The notes under the pieces were generated by a model. That model saw nothing but the letters and a program-made list of their open reading frames with translations. It was not told where the DNA came from and did not search any database. The position numbers were made by a program, and so were the translations under genes. This document shows positions 16,725-24,534 of a stretch of 24,534 nucleotides of DNA, piece by piece. Numbering within the stretch: the first letter of the stretch is position 1; each line of letters begins with the position of its first letter. This stretch comes from SZUA-365 sp964635845 (GTDB lineage Bacteria > Bacteroidota > Ignavibacteria > SZUA-365). The DNA lies in the NCBI GenBank assembly GCA_964635845.1, contig CAZWNO010000059.1, positions 1 through 24,534 of the forward strand, given 5' to 3'.

Positions 16725-17807
16725 TTACTGGAGATCGGTGGAGAGCACGAAACGGAGGATGCGGTTGTTGCGCGTGTCGGCGACATAGAGCGTGCGGTCG
16801 AAATACGCGACGCCCTCGGGGGAGGAGAATTGCGTGGGTCCGCCGAAGGCCTGCACGATGAGGCCTGACGCGCTGAACTGAAAAAGGCTGTCCCTTTCCG
16901 CATCGATCACGAAGATGTTACCCGACCCGTCGATCGTGACGTCTTCCGGCCGACCGAACAGCGAGACGCGGAGGAAGTCGAGATCGCCGTCGCGGGCGGG
17001 CGTGTAGTACGACTCCCATTGGGTGACGTCGCCGGTCGTGCGCTGCGTGATCCACTGCGCGCGGAACAGGGATTTCGGACCGGACTGTGTGAAAACAAAA
17101 TCGTTGGTCGGCTTCGGGAAGGTCGCGATTCCCGTGGGATGGGTGATCGTCGCGAGCCCCGTCCCGTCGACACTGAGGCCGGGCCATTCGACGCGCGGCC
17201 GCAGACCGTCGTTCGCGTCGAAGAGGAGCACGCCGTCGTCCGGATCGATCGGGCTGACGTTGTCCGGTCCCGTGCGGGTCACGTAGTAGCTGTTATCCGA
17301 CAGCACGGCGATGCCGGTATAGCGCCGGTCGGGATTGAGCGGATCGAAGTACACGCGCCGCACCGCGGCGCCGGCGATGCTGTGCCGGGCGTGCACCATG
17401 TCGATGCGGTAGATCGCCCCGAAAGTAACAGTTCGGCCGTCGATGGTCGTGTCGAACTCGCCGCATACGAGCAGATCGAGGCGGTAATCCTGCGCGATCG
17501 CATCGGGTCGGCGGATGGAGGCGGAACTGCCGATGACGCTCCCGGAGAGATCGAGCATCGTCACGCGGTCCGCACCGCGCTCGCTGACGTAGATGAAGGG
17601 CTCGAAGCCGACATGCACATCCGCGGGGTCGTTGAAGCCCTGCCAGATAGGCTGCTTGAGCACATAGCTGGTATCGCCGTAGTTATCGGGAGGGGGTGTG
17701 GTTCCGAGGTCGCTCGTATCGAAGGTGTCGCCGCAGGCCGCGGCGAGCAGCAGAGAGAGCGCGGCGGATGCGATGACGGCGAAGCGGGATGGCAGTGGTA
17801 TCCTCAT
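16725..17807 (-). CDS. NHL-repeat propeller lipoprotein
   Basis: A 360-residue protein with a lipoprotein signal: hydrophobic run from about 9 to 24 and Cys25 in LAAACGD, so it is probably anchored in the outer or inner membrane. The rest has NHL-like blades, best seen near the end: GRPEDVTIDGSGNIFVIDA, SPEGVAYFDRTLYVADTRNNRI and an earlier DPADVHVGFEPFIYV. These build a beta-propeller likely to bind a protein or glycan partner. No catalytic residues are visible. The start ATG 17807 follows the stop of the PorV/PorQ-family gene by 2 nt; the longer reading inside that gene is rejected. It is the last gene of the operon that begins beyond the right edge. Confidence 0.82.
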   Translation of the reverse strand: MRIPLPSRFAVIASAALSLLLAAACGDTFDTSDLGTTPPPDNYGDTSYVLKQPIWQGFNDPADVHVGFEPFIYVSERGADRVTMLDLSGSVIGSSASIRRPDAIAQDYRLDLLVCGEFDTTIDGRTVTFGAIYRIDMVHARHSIAGAAVRRVYFDPLNPDRRYTGIAVLSDNSYYVTRTGPDNVSPIDPDDGVLLFDANDGLRPRVEWPGLSVDGTGLATITHPTGIATFPKPTNDFVFTQSGPKSLFRAQWITQRTTGDVTQWESYYTPARDGDLDFLRVSLFGRPEDVTIDGSGNIFVIDAERDSLFQFSASGLIVQAFGGPTQFSSPEGVAYFDRTLYVADTRNNRILRFVLSTDLQ

Positions 17808-17809
17808 GA

Positions 17810-18805
17810 TCAGAGTCCCAGTCGAACGGTGATGCGGTGCACGCCGCCGAGGTGTTCGAAGGCCGCGTAGGCATAGTCCACCCCGGCACGCGAGAATCCG
17901 AGCGGGGCATTGATTCCCGCGCCCGCCGTGAAGCCCTCCTCGTCGACGTTGAGCTTGTAGCCCGCGCGTACGAAGAACAGCCGGTTCCATCCGTACTCCA
18001 TTCCCAGCGCAAGATTCTCGCTGTTGTCGTTGGGATGGTTGAGCTGTATGCTTGCAGTCAGCCGGTTGTACTCGTCCTCGATGGGCTCGAAGGCGAAGCC
18101 GATGCGGAAGGTCGTGGGGGGCGAATACTCCTGGAATGACGATACGCTTTCTCCATGCGGAAGATCGACCGTTCCCTCGGGCGAGACATTGTTTCCGAAG
18201 TTGCTGACGGCGACGGAGAAGCGCGTGCTGCCGAGACCCGTCCAGTAATAGGTGCCGAGATCGACCATGACCGCCCGCGTTTTCAGGACGTCTATGCTTT
18301 CCTCCACATAGCGGACCGTGGCGCCGAAGCTGAACTGCGATGTCAGCCGGCGCGCATAGGAGACACCGATCGCGATATCGCCATAGCTGAAGTAGCGGCC
18401 GGTGCCGAAGGGCTGCGTTTCGGTACGCACTTCCATGTCCTCGGTGTGCAGGGAAGTGAAGGAGAGTCCGACCGCGTCGACCGGTGAGAGCCGGTAGACC
18501 GCGCCGACGAATTCATGCTGCAGGTCGACCAGCCAGTTCGTATGGGTGAACAGTACCTCGTGCCCCTCGAACTGCACCATGCCCGCGGGATTGTACTGCA
18601 GCGCGGAGGCGTCGTTGGCGACGGCGGCGAAGCTCTCGGCCATCGCGGCGGCGCGGGAGGCGCCGCCGATCTTCAGGAACTGCAGCGAGGAGATGCCCGC
18701 CCGCTGTCCGCCGAGCAGGGGGATGAGCTGCGCATGCGCTCCGGGAGCGGCGGCAAGAACGAGCAGCGCGGCGGCTGCGAGCATGGACCTTCGAATGCGC
18801 GTCAT
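17810..18805 (-). CDS. PorV/PorQ family outer-membrane barrel
   Basis: A 331-residue protein with signal peptide MTRIRRSMLAAAALLVLAAA, cleaved near AHAQ. The N-terminal signature of the family is clear: GISSLQFLKIGGASRAAAMAESFAAVANDASALQYNPAGM, given here in pieces at about residues 37-76. Beta strands of a FadL-like barrel follow. In T9SS, PorV shuttles cargo from the translocon to the attachment complex and PorQ takes part in the same step, although many paralogues in this phylum have no known role. The TonB-receptor gene upstream overlaps it by 4 nt (ATGA), so translation is coupled. The T9SS-sorted peptidase of the same operon is the most likely partner (inference). PorV and PorQ cannot be told apart here, so no symbol is given. 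Confidence 0.85.
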   Translation of the reverse strand: MTRIRRSMLAAAALLVLAAAPGAHAQLIPLLGGQRAGISSLQFLKIGGASRAAAMAESFAAVANDASALQYNPAGMVQFEGHEVLFTHTNWLVDLQHEFVGAVYRLSPVDAVGLSFTSLHTEDMEVRTETQPFGTGRYFSYGDIAIGVSYARRLTSQFSFGATVRYVEESIDVLKTRAVMVDLGTYYWTGLGSTRFSVAVSNFGNNVSPEGTVDLPHGESVSSFQEYSPPTTFRIGFAFEPIEDEYNRLTASIQLNHPNDNSENLALGMEYGWNRLFFVRAGYKLNVDEEGFTAGAGINAPLGFSRAGVDYAYAAFEHLGGVHRITVRLGL

Positions 18806-21645
18806 ATTTTCACCGAGATCCCGGCGCGGATATTGCGCGGCGCCTGGTAGCGTGCCGGATTGTAGGGATAGGGATTGAGAGGCGCCTGCAGATCGGGGTA
18901 CAACGGATCGTTGTAGCCTCCCGGTGTCGGATCGCCGTATTCGTATGCGCGCCCCGTCACTGGATTGATGATCGTCGGATTGAGCGCATTAAGAACATTC
19001 GTGACTTCGATCAGAATGCCTAGGTCGAGCCCGGCGAACAGGATATGCTTCTCGACATTGAGATCGACGGAGAACCAGTATTCGCCGATCTCGCCGTACA
19101 GGTTGTCGCGGTCGCTGTCGTAGATCGGCCGGCCGGTCACCGGATCGACGCCGACCAGCAACTGCGGGGTGTAGCGCTTGCCGGACTGGAAGAATCCGCG
19201 CACATAGAAATTGAGATCCTCGAATATCCCGGTACCGAAGGGATCGTCGCCCTTCGGGATGTACAGACTCGCGCTCACGGAGGCCTGGATGGGCCGGTCC
19301 CAGATCAGGTAATTTTCCTTGATCGATTCTTCGAAATCACCCCGCTGCACCAGCGCCCCTTCATCCGGGGAGGAGCTTTTTCCCGTGGCGATGCTGTAGG
19401 CGAAGCTCGCCGTTCCGCGGAACCACTGCCCGATGCGTTTCTTGTATTCCAGCTCCACTCCGCGGGTGCGCGCGTAATCCTGGTTGACATAGGTGACGAA
19501 CGAACCGCCGGAAAAGCGCGAACTGGAAATCTTCGCCGACCTGGTGCTGACGTAATCGAAGATGTCCTTGTAATACGCCGTGACGGTCAGGACGTCGTCT
19601 TCGCTGAACTGATTCCGCAGCCCGAGTTCATAGGCGACCGTGGTTTCCGGATCGAGGTTGGGATTGCCGAATTTCTGGAACGTGGATTTCGCGCTGACGG
19701 GATTGAGCTTCGCGTAGACGAACTGCGGCCGCGGGCGCTTCGTGAAATGTCCGTAGGAAAAGAACATCGTCTGATTGTCGGAAATCGGATGCGAAATTCC
19801 GATGCGGGGACTCAGCCGCGCCTTGAACCGCCGGTCGAAGAGTCCGAAGGTGTTGTCCATGTACGAGGCGCGGACGTCATCGGGAATGGTGACCACGTCC
19901 GGATTGTTCACGGCGTCGTCGACGAACTTGCCGGGCATCCACCAATCGAGGCGCAATCCGAAATTCAGGATCATGCCGCTGAAGTTGATGTTGTCCTGTG
20001 CGTACAGGGCGCCGTTCGCCGGATGCACGGTGTAGATGTCGTTGTTGAGTCCGAGGTCGCCCAGCCAGGGTTTGTAGATGTCGACGACCTGCATTTCTCC
20101 GAAAGTGGCTTCGAATCCCGCCTTGAACTTGCTCCTCTCCGAGAGGTTACTGGTGAAATCGCCCTTGAGCGTGTAGTTGACCGCGTGGTGATCGTGCCAG
20201 GTGAAGCCATTGCCGGTGTCCCAGAATCCGTCGCCCGGGATCACGCCGACGTGGTCGCTGTTCTCGTTGTAGTATTCGACGGGGAAGGTGATCAGGTCCT
20301 TGGGCTCCTCGTATCCCGTCCAGTTCTTTCCGTTCGCGTCCGAGCGGAGGTTGGTGTAGAAGCGGCTCAGCTTGATCTCGTAGAAGGAGACGTTGTTGAG
20401 CGTGTGGGTCCAGCTGAGCGTGTGGAAGATCGTGTTGTGCGTGTAGGTGTTTGCGCCGTCGAGGATGTTCTGGAATTCGTACTGGTATCCCGGGCTGGGT
20501 TCGACGTACTCGAGGTTCGTCTGGAGGGATTGCGAATTCTGGTTGATGCTCACCGACTGGTTGTACGAGTACCGCAGCTTCATGGTGGGGGAGAAGGTCC
20601 AGGTCGCCTTTCCGAGCCAGAACCAGTTGTTGTCCTGCCGCGGTGCGTAGCTGGTGCCTCCGAAGGTGCTCGAGAAGAGCTGCGCCGCCTTCACTTCACG
20701 GTAGTCCCCGGTGGGCCTGCCGTTGCTGATGACGGGAGAGAGCCGCGTGAATCCATCGGAGAAACCGGCGTAGATGTTCCCGAACAGGGAGATCCTGCCG
20801 GGCAGGTCGAGGCCGATCGCGGGGAGGAGGAAGCTCGTGATGGGCTCGGGTCCGCCGATCGACGCCTCGGAGATGTCGGTGTTCCAGTTCGATCGCGTGT
20901 CGCTGTTGATTCCGAGGTTGTCACGCTTGTGCGAGAGAAAGAACGAGTACCGCTCGTCGGCTTCCCTGGTCGTCACGTTCACGATACCGGAGGTCGCCTG
21001 TCCGTATTCCGCGTTGAATCCTCCGGTGATGACTTCCAGTTCCTGAATGGATGCGGCGCTGAGCTGCAGGCCGAAGCCCGTGCCCGCCAGCGGGTCCTGA
21101 ACGGAGATGCCGTCGAGCAGAAAGGCGTTTTCGTGCGCGCGTCCCCCGCGGATATGGATGCCCTCGTCGGACTTGACCACACCGGTCTGCTGCGCGACGA
21201 CGTCCGTCACGTTCTCGATCACCGCGACCGCGATGTCCTCTGCCGTGACCGTACTGGAACTCGATGTCTGCTCGATGTCCATCAGCGGTTTCTGACCGAT
21301 GATCACGACTTCCTCTCCGAGCGAGAGGATCGTTTCCTCCATCTCGAAATCCAGCTCCAGGCGCTGGCCGGCGCGTACCTCGACACCGGTTTTCTGGATT
21401 CTCTTGTATCCGATCAGCGACATCTCGAGCGTGTACTCGCCGGGATTGACGTCTCGGATCGTGAATCGTCCGTTGACATCGGTCGCGGCTCCGTAGTACG
21501 TGCCCTTCACCAGGACGTTGACGCCGATCAGCGTCTCGCCATTGAGAGCGTCCGTGATGACGCCGGTGATCGTCGCTTTCTGCGCGAGCGCGGGAACGGC
21601 CGTGAGGACGAGGAGGCAAAGGAGTGAGATTCCCCGGAACTTCAT
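18802..21645 (-). CDS. TonB-dependent receptor with carboxypeptidase-regulatory-like domain
   Basis: A 947-residue outer-membrane transporter. The signal peptide is MKFRGISLLCLLVLTAVPALA. Residues about 24-105 are a CarboxypepD_reg-like beta domain (ITGVITDALNGETLIGVNVLV, ATDVNGRFTIRDV). Residues about 120-230 are the plug, with VIGQKPLMDIE, IHIRGGRAHENAFLLDGI and GGFNAEYGQATSGIVNV. The remainder is a barrel with LSPRIGISHPISDNQTMFF and FGNPNLDPETTVAYELG motifs, ending in a VKI C-terminus. It would import a ligand with TonB energy; the ligand is unknown, and no SusD-like gene adjoins it. The start abuts the preceding stop (TAA then ATG, no gap), and the stop overlaps the PorV-like start. A peptide product of the peptidase or a cell-surface ligand is possible. 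Confidence 0.93.
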   Translation of the reverse strand: MKFRGISLLCLLVLTAVPALAQKATITGVITDALNGETLIGVNVLVKGTYYGAATDVNGRFTIRDVNPGEYTLEMSLIGYKRIQKTGVEVRAGQRLELDFEMEETILSLGEEVVIIGQKPLMDIEQTSSSSTVTAEDIAVAVIENVTDVVAQQTGVVKSDEGIHIRGGRAHENAFLLDGISVQDPLAGTGFGLQLSAASIQELEVITGGFNAEYGQATSGIVNVTTREADERYSFFLSHKRDNLGINSDTRSNWNTDISEASIGGPEPITSFLLPAIGLDLPGRISLFGNIYAGFSDGFTRLSPVISNGRPTGDYREVKAAQLFSSTFGGTSYAPRQDNNWFWLGKATWTFSPTMKLRYSYNQSVSINQNSQSLQTNLEYVEPSPGYQYEFQNILDGANTYTHNTIFHTLSWTHTLNNVSFYEIKLSRFYTNLRSDANGKNWTGYEEPKDLITFPVEYYNENSDHVGVIPGDGFWDTGNGFTWHDHHAVNYTLKGDFTSNLSERSKFKAGFEATFGEMQVVDIYKPWLGDLGLNNDIYTVHPANGALYAQDNINFSGMILNFGLRLDWWMPGKFVDDAVNNPDVVTIPDDVRASYMDNTFGLFDRRFKARLSPRIGISHPISDNQTMFFSYGHFTKRPRPQFVYAKLNPVSAKSTFQKFGNPNLDPETTVAYELGLRNQFSEDDVLTVTAYYKDIFDYVSTRSAKISSSRFSGGSFVTYVNQDYARTRGVELEYKKRIGQWFRGTASFAYSIATGKSSSPDEGALVQRGDFEESIKENYLIWDRPIQASVSASLYIPKGDDPFGTGIFEDLNFYVRGFFQSGKRYTPQLLVGVDPVTGRPIYDSDRDNLYGEIGEYWFSVDLNVEKHILFAGLDLGILIEVTNVLNALNPTIINPVTGRAYEYGDPTPGGYNDPLYPDLQAPLNPYPYNPARYQAPRNIRAGISVKI

Positions 21646-23118
21646 TTACTGCACGCCGAATTCGTTGCGAAAAATCAGATGGATGAGTTCGCCGGCATTC
21701 TCCGCGCCGTTGAAGCGATGCAGGGGGATGCCGAAAAGAATGAAGCGGTTGTCGCCGCTGCGCACTGCGACAACAGGACGTCCCGTCCAGCGCGTGCTCT
21801 CCTCGAATCGGTACAGATTGCGCGCATTGATCTTCCGGTACATGTCGCGCACGAACGCGACCGGGACGCCGAGCGCGTCGCGTACGAGCGTCGGGTAACC
21901 GGGACTCTCTCCGTCCGCCTCGGCCTTCGTGCCCGACGGGACGAAGCGGATGGATTCCGGATCGAGACTGTCGATCGGGGCGTAGTCGGTGATGCCGCCG
22001 CGAGGATCGATAGCGCTCTCGGGAAATGCCGCGGTGTAGAAGATGCGTCCGCCGCTGCGCTGATACTCCGGCAGCGCGACCTGCGCGACGTCGATCGTCG
22101 GATCGTTGTCGGTGTACCAGAGCACGTACTTGAACAGCTTCAGCGTCTCGATGAAGGTCGGATTCGTGTATGGCGGCAGGTATTTCCCGCGCGCGGTTGT
22201 GGAGGCGCCGGTCTTGATGTCGAATATGTCCGCACCGGCGAAGCGGCCGCCGAACATGGTGTCGGTGATCGCGGTGTAGAATGCCGCGGAGGCATCCGCC
22301 GGACCGTAATCGTCGACGATCAGAAGTTCCGTACTGGGTTTTTTCACATACCAGGTGCCGGACGAATCCGGCATGCGGATGATGCGGCTCCTTGCGCCCG
22401 CGATGTCCACGGCGCGGAGGTAGAACGCATTGTCCCCCTCCCGCAGTCCGTCCGCCTCGCGAAGCGTGATGAACGTCGTGCTTCGTGGTAGTGATTTCCA
22501 CGCGGCGGGATTGAGCGTATCGTTGAGCGCGTATTGATATTCGCGGATCGTCTCGTCGCCGTCGAGATCCGTGCCGACCCAGGAGAATGTCGCGATGGTG
22601 AATGTCATTTCCGGGACCGTCGATCCCTGGGTGAAGCGCACGACGGGCGGAGAATTCTGGATCGGGTAGCGGAGATCCGCCGGCGTGGGATCGGCGAGGC
22701 CCAGATCGATGAAGGGCTCGCCGCTGTCGTAGCTGCCGTTTCCGTTGCGGTCGGTGTATGGCTCCGCACCGTAGGGACCGTCGCTGTCCCAGGTTCCGTT
22801 TCCCTGATCGTCCACGGCGCGGACGGAGAAGACATATGTCGTATCGCTTCCGCTGAGCGACAGCGCGAATACGCTGTCGTTGCTTGTCGTGAACGACCAT
22901 GTCGCATTGTCGAAGCTGAGGAGGAATCCGGCGACGAAGCCGTCCGGATCGTCGCCCCACCAGTGAATGTGCTGACGGCTTGTCGTCGTGCGGAGATCTC
23001 CCTCGGGGGTGAGAGAGAGATATGTTTCCGGCGGCGCGTTTCCACGCGGATTATTCGGCGTCTCCGAACACGCGACGAGGATCAGCGGGAGAAGTATTGT
23101 CGGAATGAGAATTCGCAT
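21646..23118 (-). CDS. Lipoprotein with Fn3-like repeats and GATase-like C-terminal domain
   Basis: A 490-residue protein with lipoprotein signal and Cys17 in LILVACSE. Residues about 30-115 and about 150-255 look like two fibronectin type III-like repeats (HWWGDDPDGFVAGFLLSFD, then FSWVGTDLDGDETIREYQYA). Between them is a calcium-site-like DRNGNGSYDSGEPF. Residues about 268-490 open with TELLIVDDYGPADAS and contain YVLWYTDND, a pattern of the class I glutamine amidotransferase-like fold used in surface proteins; no Cys-His-Glu triad was identified, so it is probably not an amidotransferase. It lies between the T9SS-sorted peptidase gene (8-nt gap) and the TonB receptor (0 gap), suggesting a surface partner. 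The fold assignments are tentative and the function is unknown. Confidence 0.72.
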   Translation of the reverse strand: MRILIPTILLPLILVACSETPNNPRGNAPPETYLSLTPEGDLRTTTSRQHIHWWGDDPDGFVAGFLLSFDNATWSFTTSNDSVFALSLSGSDTTYVFSVRAVDDQGNGTWDSDGPYGAEPYTDRNGNGSYDSGEPFIDLGLADPTPADLRYPIQNSPPVVRFTQGSTVPEMTFTIATFSWVGTDLDGDETIREYQYALNDTLNPAAWKSLPRSTTFITLREADGLREGDNAFYLRAVDIAGARSRIIRMPDSSGTWYVKKPSTELLIVDDYGPADASAAFYTAITDTMFGGRFAGADIFDIKTGASTTARGKYLPPYTNPTFIETLKLFKYVLWYTDNDPTIDVAQVALPEYQRSGGRIFYTAAFPESAIDPRGGITDYAPIDSLDPESIRFVPSGTKAEADGESPGYPTLVRDALGVPVAFVRDMYRKINARNLYRFEESTRWTGRPVVAVRSGDNRFILFGIPLHRFNGAENAGELIHLIFRNEFGVQ

Positions 23119-23126
23119 GACGTCCG

Positions 23127-24534
23127 TTATTTCAGAAGCAGCATTTGACGCGTGAGTGTCGATCCGTTCACCGAGAGTCGCGCGATGTACACGCCCGACG
23201 GCTGCGGCACGCCCGCGTCATCGCGGCCGTTCCACGCGGCGAGATGAGCGCCCGCCTCCCGCCACCCGCTGGTGAGCGTGGCCACCTCGCGTCCGAGCGC
23301 GTCGTGAACGGTCAGCACGACGGTCCCGGCTTCCCGCAGAGTGTACGGCACGGTGGTCGCGGGATTGAACGGATTGGGATAATTCTGATCGAGATACATG
23401 CTATTATCGCGCGGGACGGCTTCGGTCGAGAGCGGCCGCGTTCCGGTGCGGAACCAGAGCGGCCACTTGCCCTGGCCGACGAAACCCTGCGGCGAGCCCG
23501 TTACGGTCACGCCGTCATTCGCCATGGAGACGTTGAAGATGACATCGACATCCTGGTCCGTCACGACGTATGACAACACTGCGTCGGTCGCCGCGTAGTT
23601 CGGGTATCCGAATGTCGCCTCGGGAACGGACGCGACGATTTTCGGTTCGCCTTCGAGCAGGTCCATCGCCATGACATACGACGTGCCCTCGGTCGGAAAC
23701 TGCGCGTCGAAGGCGATGACGTTGCGCTTGGTTTTCGCGTAGGTCGGATTCCCGAGGTTCGCCAGTGGTTCCTGCGGGAAGAGCCGCTGGATGCGTCCGT
23801 CCGCATAGTCGTCGGCTGCCTTGTCCCACACGTTCATGACGTTGATATCCCAGAATCCGAAGGTGTATCCGCTGATGTCCAGTTCATTGTAGGCGTCGAA
23901 AAGCAGCGACTCGCCATCGAGACTGAACTCCATCGCATCGACGAACATCGCGGTGTTCGGCACATCGTCGCCCGTGTAGTTCGGTGTATGGACCTTGAAC
24001 GTACTGGCCACGGGGGTCGGGCCGGAGATGTCGATCACGTACACCTCCGGATTCAGCAGGATGGTCGTCACGGCGAGAAGCTCCTTGTTCTTGCTGAGCG
24101 CGATGGAATTCCAGATCTCGGAATTGTCGAGGATCTGCTCGTTCGGATCGTCGACCAGTGACACGGCGTGGATGTTGAATTCGTCGCTGACGAACACCGC
24201 CACGCTTCCGTCGTCGGAGATGCTCGGCCGGCTCCATACATTGGTGAATGAGACCGAGGTGAAGTCCTGCGGACCCGCGGGCGGAACGACGATCCACAGC
24301 GGCGCGGGAAGGAAGGGATCGGTGTTGGTATACAGCATGCGATCGATGCCGTCCACAGGCGGATAATCCACCGGCTTGTCGGTGGGTTTCCCGTCGAGGA
24401 TTCCGACCTGATCGCACGCGGTCGCGCACGCCTGCGCTTCGGTGGTGGAATAGAGCTCCTGCGCCGCCCTGATGATGGCGAGGCGGTAGTCGATGAACCG
24501 CGCCTGCCGCGTCAGCTTGGTCGTGAGCGCGTTG
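23127..24534 (-). CDS. M4 (thermolysin-like) peptidase with propeller and T9SS sorting domain, partial
   Basis: The last 468 residues of a gene entering from the right edge (frame begins at base 24533). The first visible residues end an M4-type C-terminal domain: RFIDYRLAIIRAAQELY, then STTEAQACATACDQVGI. A propeller region follows (about 55-370 of the visible part; SDDGSVAVFVSDEFNIHAVSL). The last about 90 residues are a type A sorting domain: YPNPFNPATTVPYTLREAG, GREVATL, AWNGRDDAGVPQPSGVYIARL and a C-terminal MLLLK. The T9SS removes such tails and attaches or releases the protein at the cell surface. The catalytic HExxH lies outside the window, so the peptidase call rests on the C-terminal domain only. 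It is the first gene of the visible operon. The GTG at 24369-24371 is inside the frame and is not the start. Confidence 0.8.
   Translation of the reverse strand, partial: NALTTKLTRQARFIDYRLAIIRAAQELYSTTEAQACATACDQVGILDGKPTDKPVDYPPVDGIDRMLYTNTDPFLPAPLWIVVPPAGPQDFTSVSFTNVWSRPSISDDGSVAVFVSDEFNIHAVSLVDDPNEQILDNSEIWNSIALSKNKELLAVTTILLNPEVYVIDISGPTPVASTFKVHTPNYTGDDVPNTAMFVDAMEFSLDGESLLFDAYNELDISGYTFGFWDINVMNVWDKAADDYADGRIQRLFPQEPLANLGNPTYAKTKRNVIAFDAQFPTEGTSYVMAMDLLEGEPKIVASVPEATFGYPNYAATDAVLSYVVTDQDVDVIFNVSMANDGVTVTGSPQGFVGQGKWPLWFRTGTRPLSTEAVPRDNSMYLDQNYPNPFNPATTVPYTLREAGTVVLTVHDALGREVATLTSGWREAGAHLAAWNGRDDAGVPQPSGVYIARLSVNGSTLTRQMLLLK

Noticed and set aside
19045..21627. Long plus-strand open frame of about 860 codons
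   Set aside because: It lies opposite the TonB receptor gene, whose protein has clear domains. The translation has no recognisable motif and is Arg/Val/Asp-rich, as expected for a high-GC antisense shadow.
20921..22960. Minus-strand open frame of about 679 codons in another frame
   Set aside because: It overlaps the TonB receptor and lipoprotein genes out of frame and is very rich in Arg and His, with no motif. It even contains shifted readings of both real genes.

Overview
The window (about 60% GC, with one 10-base N gap) looks like a scaffold from a Bacteroidota/Chlorobiota-type (FCB group) genome. The clues are a type IX secretion (T9SS) type A C-terminal sorting domain with a YPNPFNP motif, a PorV/PorQ-family barrel, a GWxTD-domain protein, and a TonB receptor with a carboxypeptidase-regulatory-like N-terminus. 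Several genes have Shine-Dalgarno-like sites and one promoter is close to the sigma70 consensus. That fits a deep branch (Ignavibacteria, Kapabacteria or Rhodothermia-like) better than classical Bacteroidia, but the exact lineage is an inference.

Layout. Bases 1-5010 (+) hold a tight run: the 3' end of gyrB, a GWxTD-domain secreted protein, pdxA, an ftsE-like ABC ATPase and a DEDDh exonuclease/UvrC-N fusion, with gaps of 25, 3, 25 and 1 nt. The run ends exactly where a convergent outer-membrane barrel gene ends (stop codons at 5008-5010 and 5011-5013). Bases 5011-10330 (-) hold an amidohydrolase lipoprotein, two related secreted DUF6263-like proteins (one broken only by the N gap), a hairpin terminator and a BamA-like barrel with a coiled coil and an acidic, Trp-rich linker. 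A compact divergent control region (10331-10502) has an inverted repeat and a strong promoter. It drives a large protein at 10503-13685 that joins a HExxH metallopeptidase-like domain, a TolB/PD40 propeller and a BamA-like barrel. Then come asd (+), a folE/MazG-like pair (-) and sixA (+).

Bases 16725-24534 (-) are a closely packed five-gene operon, read from high to low coordinates. It encodes an M4 (thermolysin-like) peptidase C-terminus with a propeller and a T9SS sorting tail, a Fn3-like/GATase-like lipoprotein, a TonB-dependent receptor, a PorV/PorQ-family barrel and an NHL-propeller lipoprotein. The gaps are 8, 0, -4 (ATGA overlap) and 2 nt.

The central and right-hand parts are mainly about the cell envelope: outer-membrane barrels, lipoproteins and secreted proteins. 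The most unusual items are the T9SS-cargo/PorV/TonB operon, the protease-propeller-barrel protein, the exonuclease-UvrC fusion with a conserved Fe-S cysteine pattern, and the FolE/MazG-like pairing. No rRNA, tRNA, CRISPR array, insertion sequence or prophage was recognised. No gene-free stretch exceeds 300 bases; the longest is the 237-base folE/sixA spacer.
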